The notes below the pieces were generated by a model. The model was not told the origin of the DNA and did not search any database. It saw only the letters and a list, made by a program, of their open reading frames with translations. From the NCBI GenBank assembly GCA_030848705.1, contig CM061235.1, positions 134,795,228 through 134,859,227 of the forward strand: DNA of 64,000 nt. The letters run 5' to 3'. This document shows positions 21,401 through 31,600 of the stretch, one piece after another. The translations under genes and the position numbers were made by a program. The stretch is from Heracleum sosnowskyi. Lineage: Eukaryota > Streptophyta > Magnoliopsida > Apiales > Apiaceae. Numbering within the stretch: position 1 is the first letter of the stretch; each line of letters begins with the position of its first letter.

Positions 21401-24400
21401 CAAGTAGCTTCATCTACACTACAACCTTGCCATTGAATGAGGAGCTGGTAAACCACTTTCTAATGGCAACTGTGACTTGTCTGTAAGGTTGGAGTTTTAA
21501 GTAAACCCATTCCCCAGGCTGGAAGCTTCTCTCTGACCTCTTAGCATCTGCATACTGCTTCATTCTAGTCTGAGCCAACTCCAACAGATCCTTCAACTTA
21601 CTCCACTGATTTTGCTTGTCAATCAGGAGGTGTTCCAAGCTATGCAGATTGGTGTGATCTCTTGTCTGCCAAGCCAAATGCCTTGGCTTAAGGCCATAGA
21701 CAACCTGATATGGTGTAGTATTAAGAGTAGAGTGAAAAGTGGTATTATACCACCATTCAGCTGAAGATAACCACAAGGACCATTCTTTAGGGCAATGACT
21801 GGTCATACACCTCAAGTATTGTTCAAGACACTGATTGACTCTTTCAGTACTGCCATCTGATTGAGGATGATAGGCAGTACTGAAGTGTAGCCTTGTTCCT
21901 GATAGTTTAAAAAGTGTTTGCCAAAACTCACTAAGGAACAAGCTGTCCCTATCACTAACAATAGTCTCAGGCAACCCATGGAGTCTGTAAATATGCTCAA
22001 AGAACAGTGATGCCAAATTCTTAGCAGAGATAGGATGAGCTAAGGCCAAGAAATGACTATACCTGCTGAACCTGTCTACGATAACCCATATTACCTCATT
22101 GCCTTTAGATTTTGGCAATCCTGTGATGAAATCCATAGCAATGTCCCTCCACGGTTCCTGAGGAATAGCCAATGGTTGCAATAAGCCTGGACTCTTAACA
22201 GTCTCACCCTTCACCTGTTGACAAACTGCACATTCCCTTACCCACTGTCCTACTGACTGATTGATAGTGGGCCAGTAAAAATACTCTCTTATTCTTTTAA
22301 GAGTTGCTCTCCTACCTGAGTGTCCGCCAATGCTATTGGCATGTAATTCTGCAAAAACTTGCTTTCTTAGATCCCCAGTAGAGCCAATAACCCACTTCCC
22401 TCTATACTGTAACAATCCTTGAGTCATGTAGTACTCTTGAGGCCCTTCCCTGCCTATGGTTGCTTCAGCAATCAATTGGTGAACAACTGTGTCACCCTCA
22501 TAACTTGCCCCAATTTGTTCCATCCACATTGGAACTACCATGGATAACTGAGCACAAGAACTTTCTTGAACAACTTGATTTTTTTCAGGTAAATTGATTA
22601 AGTGGCCCTGCCAGTCGAACTGCATAGTTTGTTCCTGGTAGTTACATTTTACATCACCCAACTGTGAAAGCCATTCAACTCCCAGAATTACTTGCCAATC
22701 TTTTAAGTCTACCACATGAGCAACAGTTTTGAAAGTGACATCATTCCAAGTCCACTTGAACTCAGGACACACAACACAACTAGTTATGGTGTTTCCATTC
22801 GGTAAATAGATAGAAACGGGAGCTTGTTGTTGCACTACTAATGACAATTCCTGACACAAGTCTGCTTGCACAATGTTCAAAGAACTGCCTCCATCAATGA
22901 GCATTTCAACCCTTTTACCTTGAACCATACCTCCAAATTGTAAAGGCTTATGCTTGGTAGGCTCCATTCCTAGGGCTGCCAAAATAATCTTTTGGTTTAA
23001 CCAATCCTTAGGGTCCTCTCCAGGTTCCTCATCAAACTTAGGTTCTCCCTCATATTCTGTAAATTCCTCTTCGGCTATCATTAGAAAACTTTGAGGTTTT
23101 TTGCATTCATGACCCTTGGCAAATTTCTCATCACAATAAAAACAGAGGCCCTTCTGCCTTCTTTCCTCCCTTTGAGAATAAGTCAATGGCCTTGGTTTAG
23201 AACTAACAACCTCTGTAGCCTTGGGTTGAACTAGCAGAGAAGCCTGACTGTTAGTAATCACAGGAGCTCCAGTACCACTCTTATTTGCATAATTGTTAGC
23301 CTTGTACATTCCACCACCATAGTTACTCTTCTTTGGCTGACTGTTAAGGGTTTGCTCATAAAATCTGGCCAATTTAAGAGCTTGCTCCAGAGTGCTTGGT
23401 TCCAATAATCTCAGCATCCCTCTGATTTCCACTTGTAACCCTCCAACAAAGTTCTCCAAAAAGTATTCATTAGTGAGGCTTGGAATTTTCATCAATAATT
23501 GGCCTCTGCATTTCTCAAACTCATCAAAGTAGGACTCTACTGTAGTAACCTGTTGAAGCTTCTTGAATCTGTCAAACACCAGTTCAGTATCAACTTCTCC
23601 AAATCTTGCCAAAAATCCTTGAGTAAACTGATACCAAGTCACTTTGTTTCTTCCAATCATAAAAGATTTATACCATGACCTGGGAGTACCACTTAGATGC
23701 ATAGCAGCAATTGCAGCTCTCTTCTTATCATTAACTTCAAATATTGAAAAATATTCCTCACAATCCCTTAGCCATTCCAAGGTATCACTCCCTTCCTTGT
23801 AGACAGGAAAACTGAGTTTAAGATGCTTCAGACTGTGAAATTCCTTGTTCTCAATCTTTTCCTCCATTACCTCAATTTCCTCTTCTTCTTCATCATTCCT
23901 GTGAATAAGCTGTTGTTCCGACCTTTGCCTTTCCCAAGCTGCATGAGCTGGATTCCTAAAGACACCTTTCTTCCTTGTCTTTACTGGTATCTCCTCATCA
24001 CAAATTTCTTCTGGAAATTTCTGAGAGCCATTGTTCATCATTTCCTGCATTCCTGATACTAACATCTCTATAGCCTCCTGCAGTTTATCTATTTTGTCAT
24101 TTGTTCCTTCTTTAATTCCTTGAACATCCTGCTGAATTGATCTTAAGGTGCCTTGCTGAGAGGTTTCAGCATTCTTAGCACTCCTAGTATTGTAAGTCAT
24201 CCTCTCTTATCCTTCCAAATTCAAGATTCAGTTACAAGCTCTAATATTAGCAGTTTCACTTACACACTTCCTCAAACACTTAGTGTGCACCAAATGCAAA
24301 CCAACTAATTTCACCAATTTTCACTTAACAACTCCTCAAATCAGTAATTCAACCTTGATCAAACAATATAACAGCTCCTTAACAGTACTCAATCTCAATA

Positions 24401-27400
24401 CTATCACAACTTCAGAATTATCCTCAATTACTTCCCAAAACAGAGTAATACTCAACTGTAAACTACAAACACAGAATTTAACCTAATTCGTTTGTGTTTT
24501 CTTCAATATCATCAACTGATTACACTAATTATATAGAAACGCCACTGAACAAGCCATAGCAACACTAATCTTTACTGAATTCAACATACTAAGAACAGAT
24601 CTGTAAGTAGAAGTTAAAAACAGAGCACCTGAACAGAAAAAACTAAAGTTCTGAACTTTGAGATGCGATTACAGAGATTCTAGGCTCGCACCACTCGGAA
24701 TAGAGTATACAACGCAATCGAAGCAGTAGTTGATCTCATTTTGTAGCTCTGATACCAATTTGTCAGGAACTAGTGAGTTCTTGACCTATTTTACAACTAT
24801 TTTTGGTGTTTTCTGGTTTATAAGTGCAGAAAGTAAGGATAGACAGCAGATAGAGGTAGTTTAGCAGAGAATAGAGAGAAATTAGAAGAGAATCAGAGAA
24901 GAGCAGAGCAGAAATGAGAGAGAGAGACAGAGATTAGAGAGATTTCTGTTAGAAACCCTAGAGAGAGAAAGAGAGATTCAGTTATAGAGAGAGAAAGAAA
25001 GAGAGAGAGAGTGGTGGAAACATTTCCATTCATATATCAACATAATGAAAAACACAGAACCTTACAAGTATATATAGGCATCTATACAAGTACTGTTATG
25101 TAACTGACTTTATGTAAAAGACAAAACTACCCTTTCACTTTGACAACACAATACACATCACAATGCTAAACACAATATAACACCAGTCCTGACATTAGCT
25201 CAAAAAAAGATTAGCCAAACAGGCCTCAAGTTTTGTTTGAAATTTGAATCACTTGTCGCCAAGTTTGCACTCTCTCTTATCATTGCAGGGGTTTCTCGAA
25301 TTTGAGCCCTTGTTTCCTCCCTAGTTATGAACATGTCTTATTCCTAGTCCTTTCCTGCTAGATGGGTAGATAATTTAAGTAGGTGTACTTAAATTTAACA
25401 AAATAAAAGGTATAATTGCACAAAATAAAAGGTATAATCGAACCTATTTAATTGATTTATGGTGTTGCTCTGAACTCAACAAACACCATTTATATGTCCA
25501 CGTGGCATTCTCAATTTGTCTGTGAAAATGTATGTACTGGTTGAATTAGTTATGCTCATCAGTTTACATGCATTATTAAAGAAAAAAATGTATATTACAT
25601 GCAGAAAAAGATGGTGACCCACCTGCTGAAATGTCCTTGAAATCAGATTCAAAGCCTCTTAAAGATAAAACAACAAAAGCTGAAAGGCGGGCGTTGCAAG
25701 AGGCTCAACGAGCTGCGAAAGCAGCTGGAAAAGGCTTAACTGGTCTGTCTTTAATTTAAACTTTAGAACAGTATATCTTCGTTTTGAATGGTTTTTAATG
25801 TAATTATAAGTTTTTTACCTATAAAAAAAAAGATTTTTATCTCTACTTTGCTGGAAGTTGACGAGTCTATGTCATGCTTTCTTGTCTCTCTGTTTATAAA
25901 TTATCTATACGAATAAAGATCCTGGAATTCGTAATGTTTGAATCATACATCTGCATGTTTGAAGCCGAAGGGAAACTATCTGCTGCTGCTACTGGAAAAG
26001 AAGCATCTGTCCATATTGGTGAAGTGGTTAAGCATTCCAGACAAAAGAAGGATGTTTTAATGGCATATTCTGAGAAGACAATAGGTGATCGACCTCCAGA
26101 AAAAGATAGAAAGAAGGACGTGCCTACCCCTCGCATGCAGTTTGATGATAAAAGCCGGGTGGAAAAAGCTAAAAAGCATTCTGTGGTCAAACAAGTTGAA
26201 GCCAGAAACAGGGTTGATTTTTTTCTGCATTTGCCTCAATATGAGCGTGGAACTCAGCTTCCTGATCTGGAGACCAAGTTTTTCCAACTTAAACATATTC
26301 ATCCTGCTGTCTACAAGGTATTACTTTATATATAAGATGGTTCTATGTGATCAAGTTTATATATGAGCTAACTGACTGAGTGTGAATGTGATCTCTAATA
26401 GTAGGTTTTATGTTATATGTTTTCAATAGTTGGATGATGTTCCGTTCACCAGTATATTGCATATTTGGTTTTATGGTATCCTTTTAAAGGTCATACTTGT
26501 GGAATTTAAAAATAATATTGGATTTCTAAATGAAGTTCAGCTACAGTGTGAGCTAAATGATTGGTATCGAATGTGGTCCGATTTCAGGCTTCTTGCCTAT
26601 ATATGTTAAAGTTCCAATGTTTGGTTTGCTTAGTTACCTAGGTGTCCTGTGGTCACCACACGGCACACGTTACAGTTTTTTTTTTTTGTGAAATTTTCAA
26701 GTGACATTGCCATTTAATTGTTAAATGTTCCAATTTAACAAAATTAACTATGTAACTTATAGTTAGATATGTAACTTATAGTTACATAATAGCAAAGCAA
26801 ACATAAATTATTTATTTTCAAAGGAACAATTAGTTGTAGCTTAGTTCCATTGAAGTTCAAGTTATCAAAGGAAGGTCGGAATTGGTAAATTTAAAACAAA
26901 CGAGGCCATAGTTGAAAGGGCTATACTTTTAAAACAAATATAAATTGTTAATATCTTGTAAATTTACACGCAATATCTGATTTCAGGTGGGTTTACAGTA
27001 TTTAGCTGGAGATATTACTGGGGGCAATTCTCGTTGTATAGCTATGCTTCAAGCATTTCAGAAAGCCATCAAAGACTACTCTGCACCATTGGAGAAAACT
27101 GTTAACCGTGATTTAATAGCCAAGATCAATAGTTATGTTTCTTTTTTGATAGAGTGCCGGCCCCTCTCAGTAAGCATGGGAAATGCAATTCGATTTCTGA
27201 AGGCTCATATTACTAAATTACCCCTGGACATTTCTGAGTCAGAAGCAAAAGCCTCTATAAGTTCAGACATAGATCGTTTCATTACTGAGAAGATAGTACT
27301 TGCAGACAGGATTATAGTAAAACATGCGGTTACAAAAATCAGGGACGGTGATGTTCTACTCACATATGGTTCATCTTCTGTTGTTGAAATGATTCTTCTA

Positions 27401-28665
27401 CAGGCTCATGAACTTGGTAAAATTTTCCGAGTTGTTGTAGTTGACTCGCGTCCTAAGCTTGAAGGTCAAGCACTAGTCCGCAGGCTGGTCCGAAATGGTG
27501 TGAGCTGCACATATACTCATATAAATGCCATCTCTTATATCATGCACGAGATCACAAAAGTTCTTTTGGGAGCTGCTTCTGTCTTGTCTAATGGAACAGT
27601 GTACTCGAGGGTTGGGACAGCATGTGTGGCTATGGTTGCACATGAATTCCGTGTGCCAGTCATGATATGCTGTGAAGCGTATAAATTTCATGAGAGGGTA
27701 CAGCTTGACTCAGTATGCTGTAATGAACTTGGTATGTTCTACAAACTATAGACAAGTTGCATATACGAGCTTTATCTTCTCTTCACTATTCTTGCAATCT
27801 CTATTGGAGCTGCCTTTATGTCTTGCCATTGTAAAATGTCTGTAGGTGATCCAGGGGCAGTAAGTAAGGTTCCTGGGCAGGTGGATATACATTATCTTGA
27901 TGATTCAGTCAAAAAAGATGGTCTTCAACATCTGAATTTACTGTAAGTCATTTTTAATTCATGGAAAAGTGAAAACGGATGTGGAAATTTCTTATGGATG
28001 TTTATTTCTTTCTGTCATGACCAGAAATACCTTTTTATATTTTTGAATTTTCTTTTGTTAAATTGGAACAGGTATGACGCTACTCCTTCAGATTACATAT
28101 CAGTAATCATCACAGATTATGGCATGGTAAGTTGATATGAACAGCTGATAGTAAGTATACTTGATTTGTCATAATTTCTGCTAGCAATCTTTTTCATTGC
28201 TTCATGAAGATTATCAAGTTCATTTCGTAATAAGAAACTTTAAATTACAGGCCAGTCTTTAATTATAGTAGTTGCCAATTTACCTGTTAATTATATATTT
28301 TGTTGGCAGCCTTGAGAACTGGCATTTCTATGCTCGTAATAGTTTTATTTATCATATAGATACCATGCCCTATTCTACTGAAAGATTACCTGAATGTGTG
28401 TGTTAGATTGTTAACTGTTACCAAATGCCAAGTTACCTGTTTGAATAAGATCAAACTAACTTAATCGATTTTAGATTTTCGAAGGTCACTTGATGTTCTG
28501 GCAGAACATGGGAATTTTCTGGGTGCTCTTGATTTGTATTGTTAGTATGTTTTTGGCATAATGGTATATCATTGGCATAATGCCCCGTTCTACTTTTTGC
28601 AGATCCCAGCCACAAGTGTTCCTGTGATTATACGCGAATATGGTGGAGAGTATCTTTTCACATGA
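18492..28665 (+). CDS. Translation initiation factor eIF2B subunit delta, nine exons, one exon triplicated
   Basis: eIF2B is the guanine-nucleotide exchange factor that reloads eIF2 with GTP in the cytosol; delta is one of its regulatory subunits. My exon model, all GT-AG: 18492-18912, 19645-19782, 20271-20408, 25605-25742, 25965-26317, 26987-27731, 27846-27942, 28072-28126, 28603-28665. It joins in frame to 715 residues. The start MDPTRRSSRVIDPK and VRQVGFF-like N-terminus, the SPVMIPP motif near 50, the Lys/Ala-rich AERRA..EAQRAAKA segment, the IF-2B fold from about residue 340 (GLQYLAGDITGGNSRC, LTYGSSSVVE, VVDSRP, GTACVAMVAHE) and the SVPVIIREY C-terminus all fit the family. Exons 2-4 are three versions of the same 46-residue exon. 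Intron 3 is enlarged by a MITE and a gypsy element. Confidence 0.93.
20875..21319 (-). repeat. 3' LTR of the RT-less gypsy element
   Basis: 445 bp, TG...CA. It contains a GA-rich tract (about 21010-21135) and a telo-box (AAACCCTA) near 21067. It has 11 bp more than the other LTR, a duplication of 'agaagttatag' near 21101. Confidence 0.95.
21320..21335 (-). other. Polypurine tract of the RT-less gypsy element
   Basis: Minus-strand sequence GAAGAAGGGGGGGTTG abuts the 3' LTR. Confidence 0.85.
21414..24200 (-). CDS. Gag-protease-integrase polyprotein without reverse transcriptase
   Basis: 928 residues, uninterrupted. Retrotransposon Gag domain at about 120-270 (LKLSFPVYKEGSDTLEWL start, then RSWYKSFMIG). 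Zinc knuckle-like CFYCDEKFAKGHEC near 355. Aspartic protease with LIDGGSSLNIV near 433; the usual D-S/T-G is D-G-G here. At about 545 it passes straight to the region that normally follows RNase H (VPMWMEQIGASY), then the integrase H2C2 domain (HANSIGGHSG..CAVCQQVKG) and core with the D, D and E of MDFITGLP, VSDRDSLF and SDGSTERVNQ. RT and RNase H, roughly 450-500 residues, are missing, yet the frame is kept. The C-terminus is truncated by a second deletion; a chromodomain-like end (TWEDEDLLRV) lies in another frame downstream of the stop. Confidence 0.92.
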   Translation of the reverse strand: MTYNTRSAKNAETSQQGTLRSIQQDVQGIKEGTNDKIDKLQEAIEMLVSGMQEMMNNGSQKFPEEICDEEIPVKTRKKGVFRNPAHAAWERQRSEQQLIHRNDEEEEEIEVMEEKIENKEFHSLKHLKLSFPVYKEGSDTLEWLRDCEEYFSIFEVNDKKRAAIAAMHLSGTPRSWYKSFMIGRNKVTWYQFTQGFLARFGEVDTELVFDRFKKLQQVTTVESYFDEFEKCRGQLLMKIPSLTNEYFLENFVGGLQVEIRGMLRLLEPSTLEQALKLARFYEQTLNSQPKKSNYGGGMYKANNYANKSGTGAPVITNSQASLLVQPKATEVVSSKPRPLTYSQREERRQKGLCFYCDEKFAKGHECKKPQSFLMIAEEEFTEYEGEPKFDEEPGEDPKDWLNQKIILAALGMEPTKHKPLQFGGMVQGKRVEMLIDGGSSLNIVQADLCQELSLVVQQQAPVSIYLPNGNTITSCVVCPEFKWTWNDVTFKTVAHVVDLKDWQVILGVEWLSQLGDVKCNYQEQTMQFDWQGHLINLPEKNQVVQESSCAQLSMVVPMWMEQIGASYEGDTVVHQLIAEATIGREGPQEYYMTQGLLQYRGKWVIGSTGDLRKQVFAELHANSIGGHSGRRATLKRIREYFYWPTINQSVGQWVRECAVCQQVKGETVKSPGLLQPLAIPQEPWRDIAMDFITGLPKSKGNEVIWVIVDRFSRYSHFLALAHPISAKNLASLFFEHIYRLHGLPETIVSDRDSLFLSEFWQTLFKLSGTRLHFSTAYHPQSDGSTERVNQCLEQYLRCMTSHCPKEWSLWLSSAEWWYNTTFHSTLNTTPYQVVYGLKPRHLAWQTRDHTNLHSLEHLLIDKQNQWSKLKDLLELAQTRMKQYADAKRSERSFQPGEWVYLKLQPYRQVTVAIRKWFTSSSFNGKVVV
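24741..24757 (-). other. Primer binding site of the RT-less gypsy element (initiator tRNA-Met)
   Basis: Minus-strand TGGTATCAGAGC, a perfect match to the plant initiator tRNA-Met 3' end, three bases after the 5' LTR. Confidence 0.9.
24761..25194 (-). repeat. 5' LTR of the RT-less gypsy element
   Basis: 434 bp, identical to the 3' LTR at all aligned positions except the 11-bp indel. Confidence 0.95.
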
Positions 28666-31600
28666 AATTTCAAGATAGGCTCATTATCGACTGTGATGAT
28701 AACATATATGTTCTGTGATTGATGATTACACTTTACATACATTTTTACAGTAATAGTTATTCATAAATTAGCTACACTTCCGTGAAGAAAATTTGAGTAC
28801 TGAAGATTATCCATTTCCATACAATGTCAAGTTTGCAACTATCCTTTGGTTTCCGGACGTAATGGATTACAATGGCCTGTCCTATTTCATGTGTAATGAC
28901 TATTTCAAATAGGTTTGTTGATAGACCTGAGATCTGATCCTCTCTTATGCTTAATAAGTGGTGCGATGCACGGTTACTTAAATTTTATTTATAATTATTT
29001 TATTTATAATTATATTTTTATTACGATGCAACACACGATTGTTTTTTTAATATTTATAATTATATTTATTTATGAATATTTTAATATTTAAAAGTTATTA
29101 GTTTACATGATTAAATTATTGTTAAAAAAGATTTAGCCAAAAAAAATTATAGTTAAAATGTTGAGAATTATATTTAAAATTATAGTTAAAATGTTAAAAT
29201 TATATTTAAAAGTTATTAGTTTACATGATGAAATTTAATGTTGAGAATTTTATTCGATTTAGGAAATCTACTTAACTTATATGTAGTTTAGATTATTAGA
29301 AAAATCTTTATTAACCAAATACATGTTTTAATGTTAAATCTAACGGTTTTCATCTATCTATTTAAGATTAAACGATTTTTATTATTTTGGTTATAAATGG
29401 GGTTCCTTATTTAATTACAACAATTTTTATGTTTTAACTTTTTGGAAAATCCAATCCTAATATAATATCTTTTAACTTATATCATTTTTAGATAATAATT
29501 TCTTTTTATATGATATAATCTTGATCGTCTATTTTTAAAAGTATTGGATCTAACGGTTGAGAATGTTTTGGCGGTATTTAGGACCAAATTACCAGGATAA
29601 CATCATTAATTTTTCTTAATATTTATAATTTTTTATTTTTTTAAATATTTATTGCTAAAATATAATATTCTTTTTTTTTTGTAATATGTTAATGATGCGG
29701 AAACTTTGAACTTTTAAGAAAATAAATTATCAATTAAAATATATTTTTTTTGTAATAGTTCTTCTTTTAAAACAGTACACCGTGACGATCAAAATTCTGT
29801 ATAAAATTCATTTTTTTATAGTATATCCCGTAAATATCTATGTTATTATATTAAAAACTAAATAATGAAAGCTTTCTTATAAGTGTGGTCGCTTTGTTTG
29901 ATCACTTAATACATAATCGTTGGATTTTTCAAATTAAATTGTTGAGAAACGTTACATATAACAGTAAAATTATCATGTAGAATGATCTAAGATTTGAATC
30001 TACCAACAACATATTAAAATTTACAGGGTTTTTTTTGAATTTTTTTTTCTTTCAGACATAGGTTATTTGATAATATTTTTTGTAAAGTACGATTTTTCAG
30101 AAAAGTACTATACTAATTGATTAACAAACTTTTAAAGTTTCGAATTTAATAATTTACAATGTATATAGGTTAAAAAAGTTAGGTCTGTTCTGTAGTTGAG
30201 TCTACAATTTCAAAATACGGTTTTTTTTAATATGAATATAGTTCTGCTAACAATGAAATTAGGTCTCTATGAGTGCTTATAAAACAAAATCACCATTTGC
30301 GTATAATTTATTATTTAATAATAAATTATATTTGATTAGTTATGATCTATAACTTAATAAAATAGGATAAAAAATATGCACAATTTTATAAACTTTTATC
30401 CTCGTATTATTATATTCTTTGTTGATTTGAATTTTTCTTAGATTGATTTTAATTTTTGAACATAGATTTCTAAATTTAAAATAGTTAGAAAAAAGTAATT
30501 AAATTGGCGTTAAAATAATGATGACATAATAATCATTATTAGAATTTAAATACTCAATTTACTGATTTGGGCTTTATCTTGTGTTTTAAAAATCAGATTT
30601 TGACGATTTTACACCCCACGTGAAGATAATTAAATTATTTTTAATTAAAAGATGGTTTAACAATTTTTATCTAACTCGAATTGTTCATGGAAGAGAAAAG
30701 AAAGTCACGAATTTTTTATATGGAGAATTCTATTCAATATAGAAAACTTATTTATATTTGATATATTTGGTTTAAATTATCAAAATACACTTTTTAGAAT
30801 TTAAATATAATCCTATTATAAATAAAATACACTTTTTTAATATTTGATCAAACGATTTTCATTTATCTAGTTAAGATCTAATAATCCTTATTAATTTGAT
30901 TGTCACGATCAAAATTTTGGATAAATCCCTATTATGCTTATTATATAAAAGAGTTTAATATAATAAGGATATCAAGTACATACTGATATAAGTATCTTAC
31001 TAACTGCTTTTACTTTTAATGTTTCGGTTTTATTTATAGTGTATATAAAATTTTAAAATACATTATTACTTTAAAATTATTAAATAGTATAAAAATTATG
31101 TTATGATTATATAAAATTTTATTCTCATATTATTATAGTCTTTATCGATTTGAATTTGTTCTTAATTTATTTTAATACTTTATTGAAAGAAAGATAAAAT
31201 TTCTATATTTAAAAGAATTAGTGGAAAAATAAATAAATTAGTGCTATAATTATAAAAAAATATTTATTAAAATTTAGATACTCACTTTACTATTTGGGTT
31301 CTATCCTGAGTTTTAGAAATTGAATTTTGACGATTTTACAACCCATGTGAAATGAACGAAATTATCTTTAATTTAATGATGATTTAATAATTATTATCTA
31401 ACTTGACCATTGACCTACCCATAAACCGAAAAGAAAAGATGGTTAAGTATTATATTCAAAATTATTGTTTATGAATATGAAACCCTCAATATTTTAATAA
31501 TATTTTGATATTATCCTTTTATGTTTGTTATATGTAAAATAATATAATTATAATTTGGATTAATCAAATTGTAATGTTCCTTCAGAAAAAAAATGTTTAA

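Larger units (their letters stand above)
20875..25194 (-). mobile_element. Ty3/gypsy retrotransposon lacking reverse transcriptase, with identical LTRs
   Basis: A 4,320-bp element on the minus strand, opposite to the host gene. LTRs (20875-21319 and 24761-25194) begin TGTCAGGA and end TCCTGACA. The 5-bp duplication TTAGC is at 20870-20874 and 25195-25199. Primer binding site and polypurine tract are intact. A single 928-codon frame encodes Gag, protease and integrase, but the RT and RNase H domains are absent. By hand alignment the LTRs differ only by one 11-bp indel, with no substitution. The copy must therefore have been mobilised recently, with RT supplied in trans. Confidence 0.95.
20466..25228 (+). 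mobile_element. hAT-like MITE in intron 3, split by the gypsy element
   Basis: The left arm starts near 20466 with AAGTGCGTGTTTGGGGTATCTT. The right arm ends near 25228 with a sequence whose reverse complement is CTTGAGGCCTGTTTGGC. The TGTTTGG terminal core and 'aatctt/tatctt' inner match are typical of plant hAT-type MITEs. Internal subterminal repeats (ataagttataag..tgtttgg and acaaacacccttc) support this. The gypsy element sits inside it at the TTAGC duplication. No clear 8-bp duplication of the MITE itself was found. Excluding the gypsy element the unit is about 440 bp and non-coding. Confidence 0.55.
19330..25790 (+). repeat. Three tandem copies of a 46-codon exon with its flanking introns
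   Basis: Exons at 19645-19782, 20271-20408 and 25605-25742 are each exactly 138 nt, all phase 1-1, and encode near-identical peptides with a conserved KTTKAERRA core. The upstream intron sequence is also duplicated: the 'gttggaaatgtcctattc..agatgg' block and the 'ttggattagttgtgcttatcagttta' block recur before each exon. The unit of about 600 bp was therefore duplicated as genomic DNA, not as cDNA. The third unit is displaced by the transposon insertions. Confidence 0.88.
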
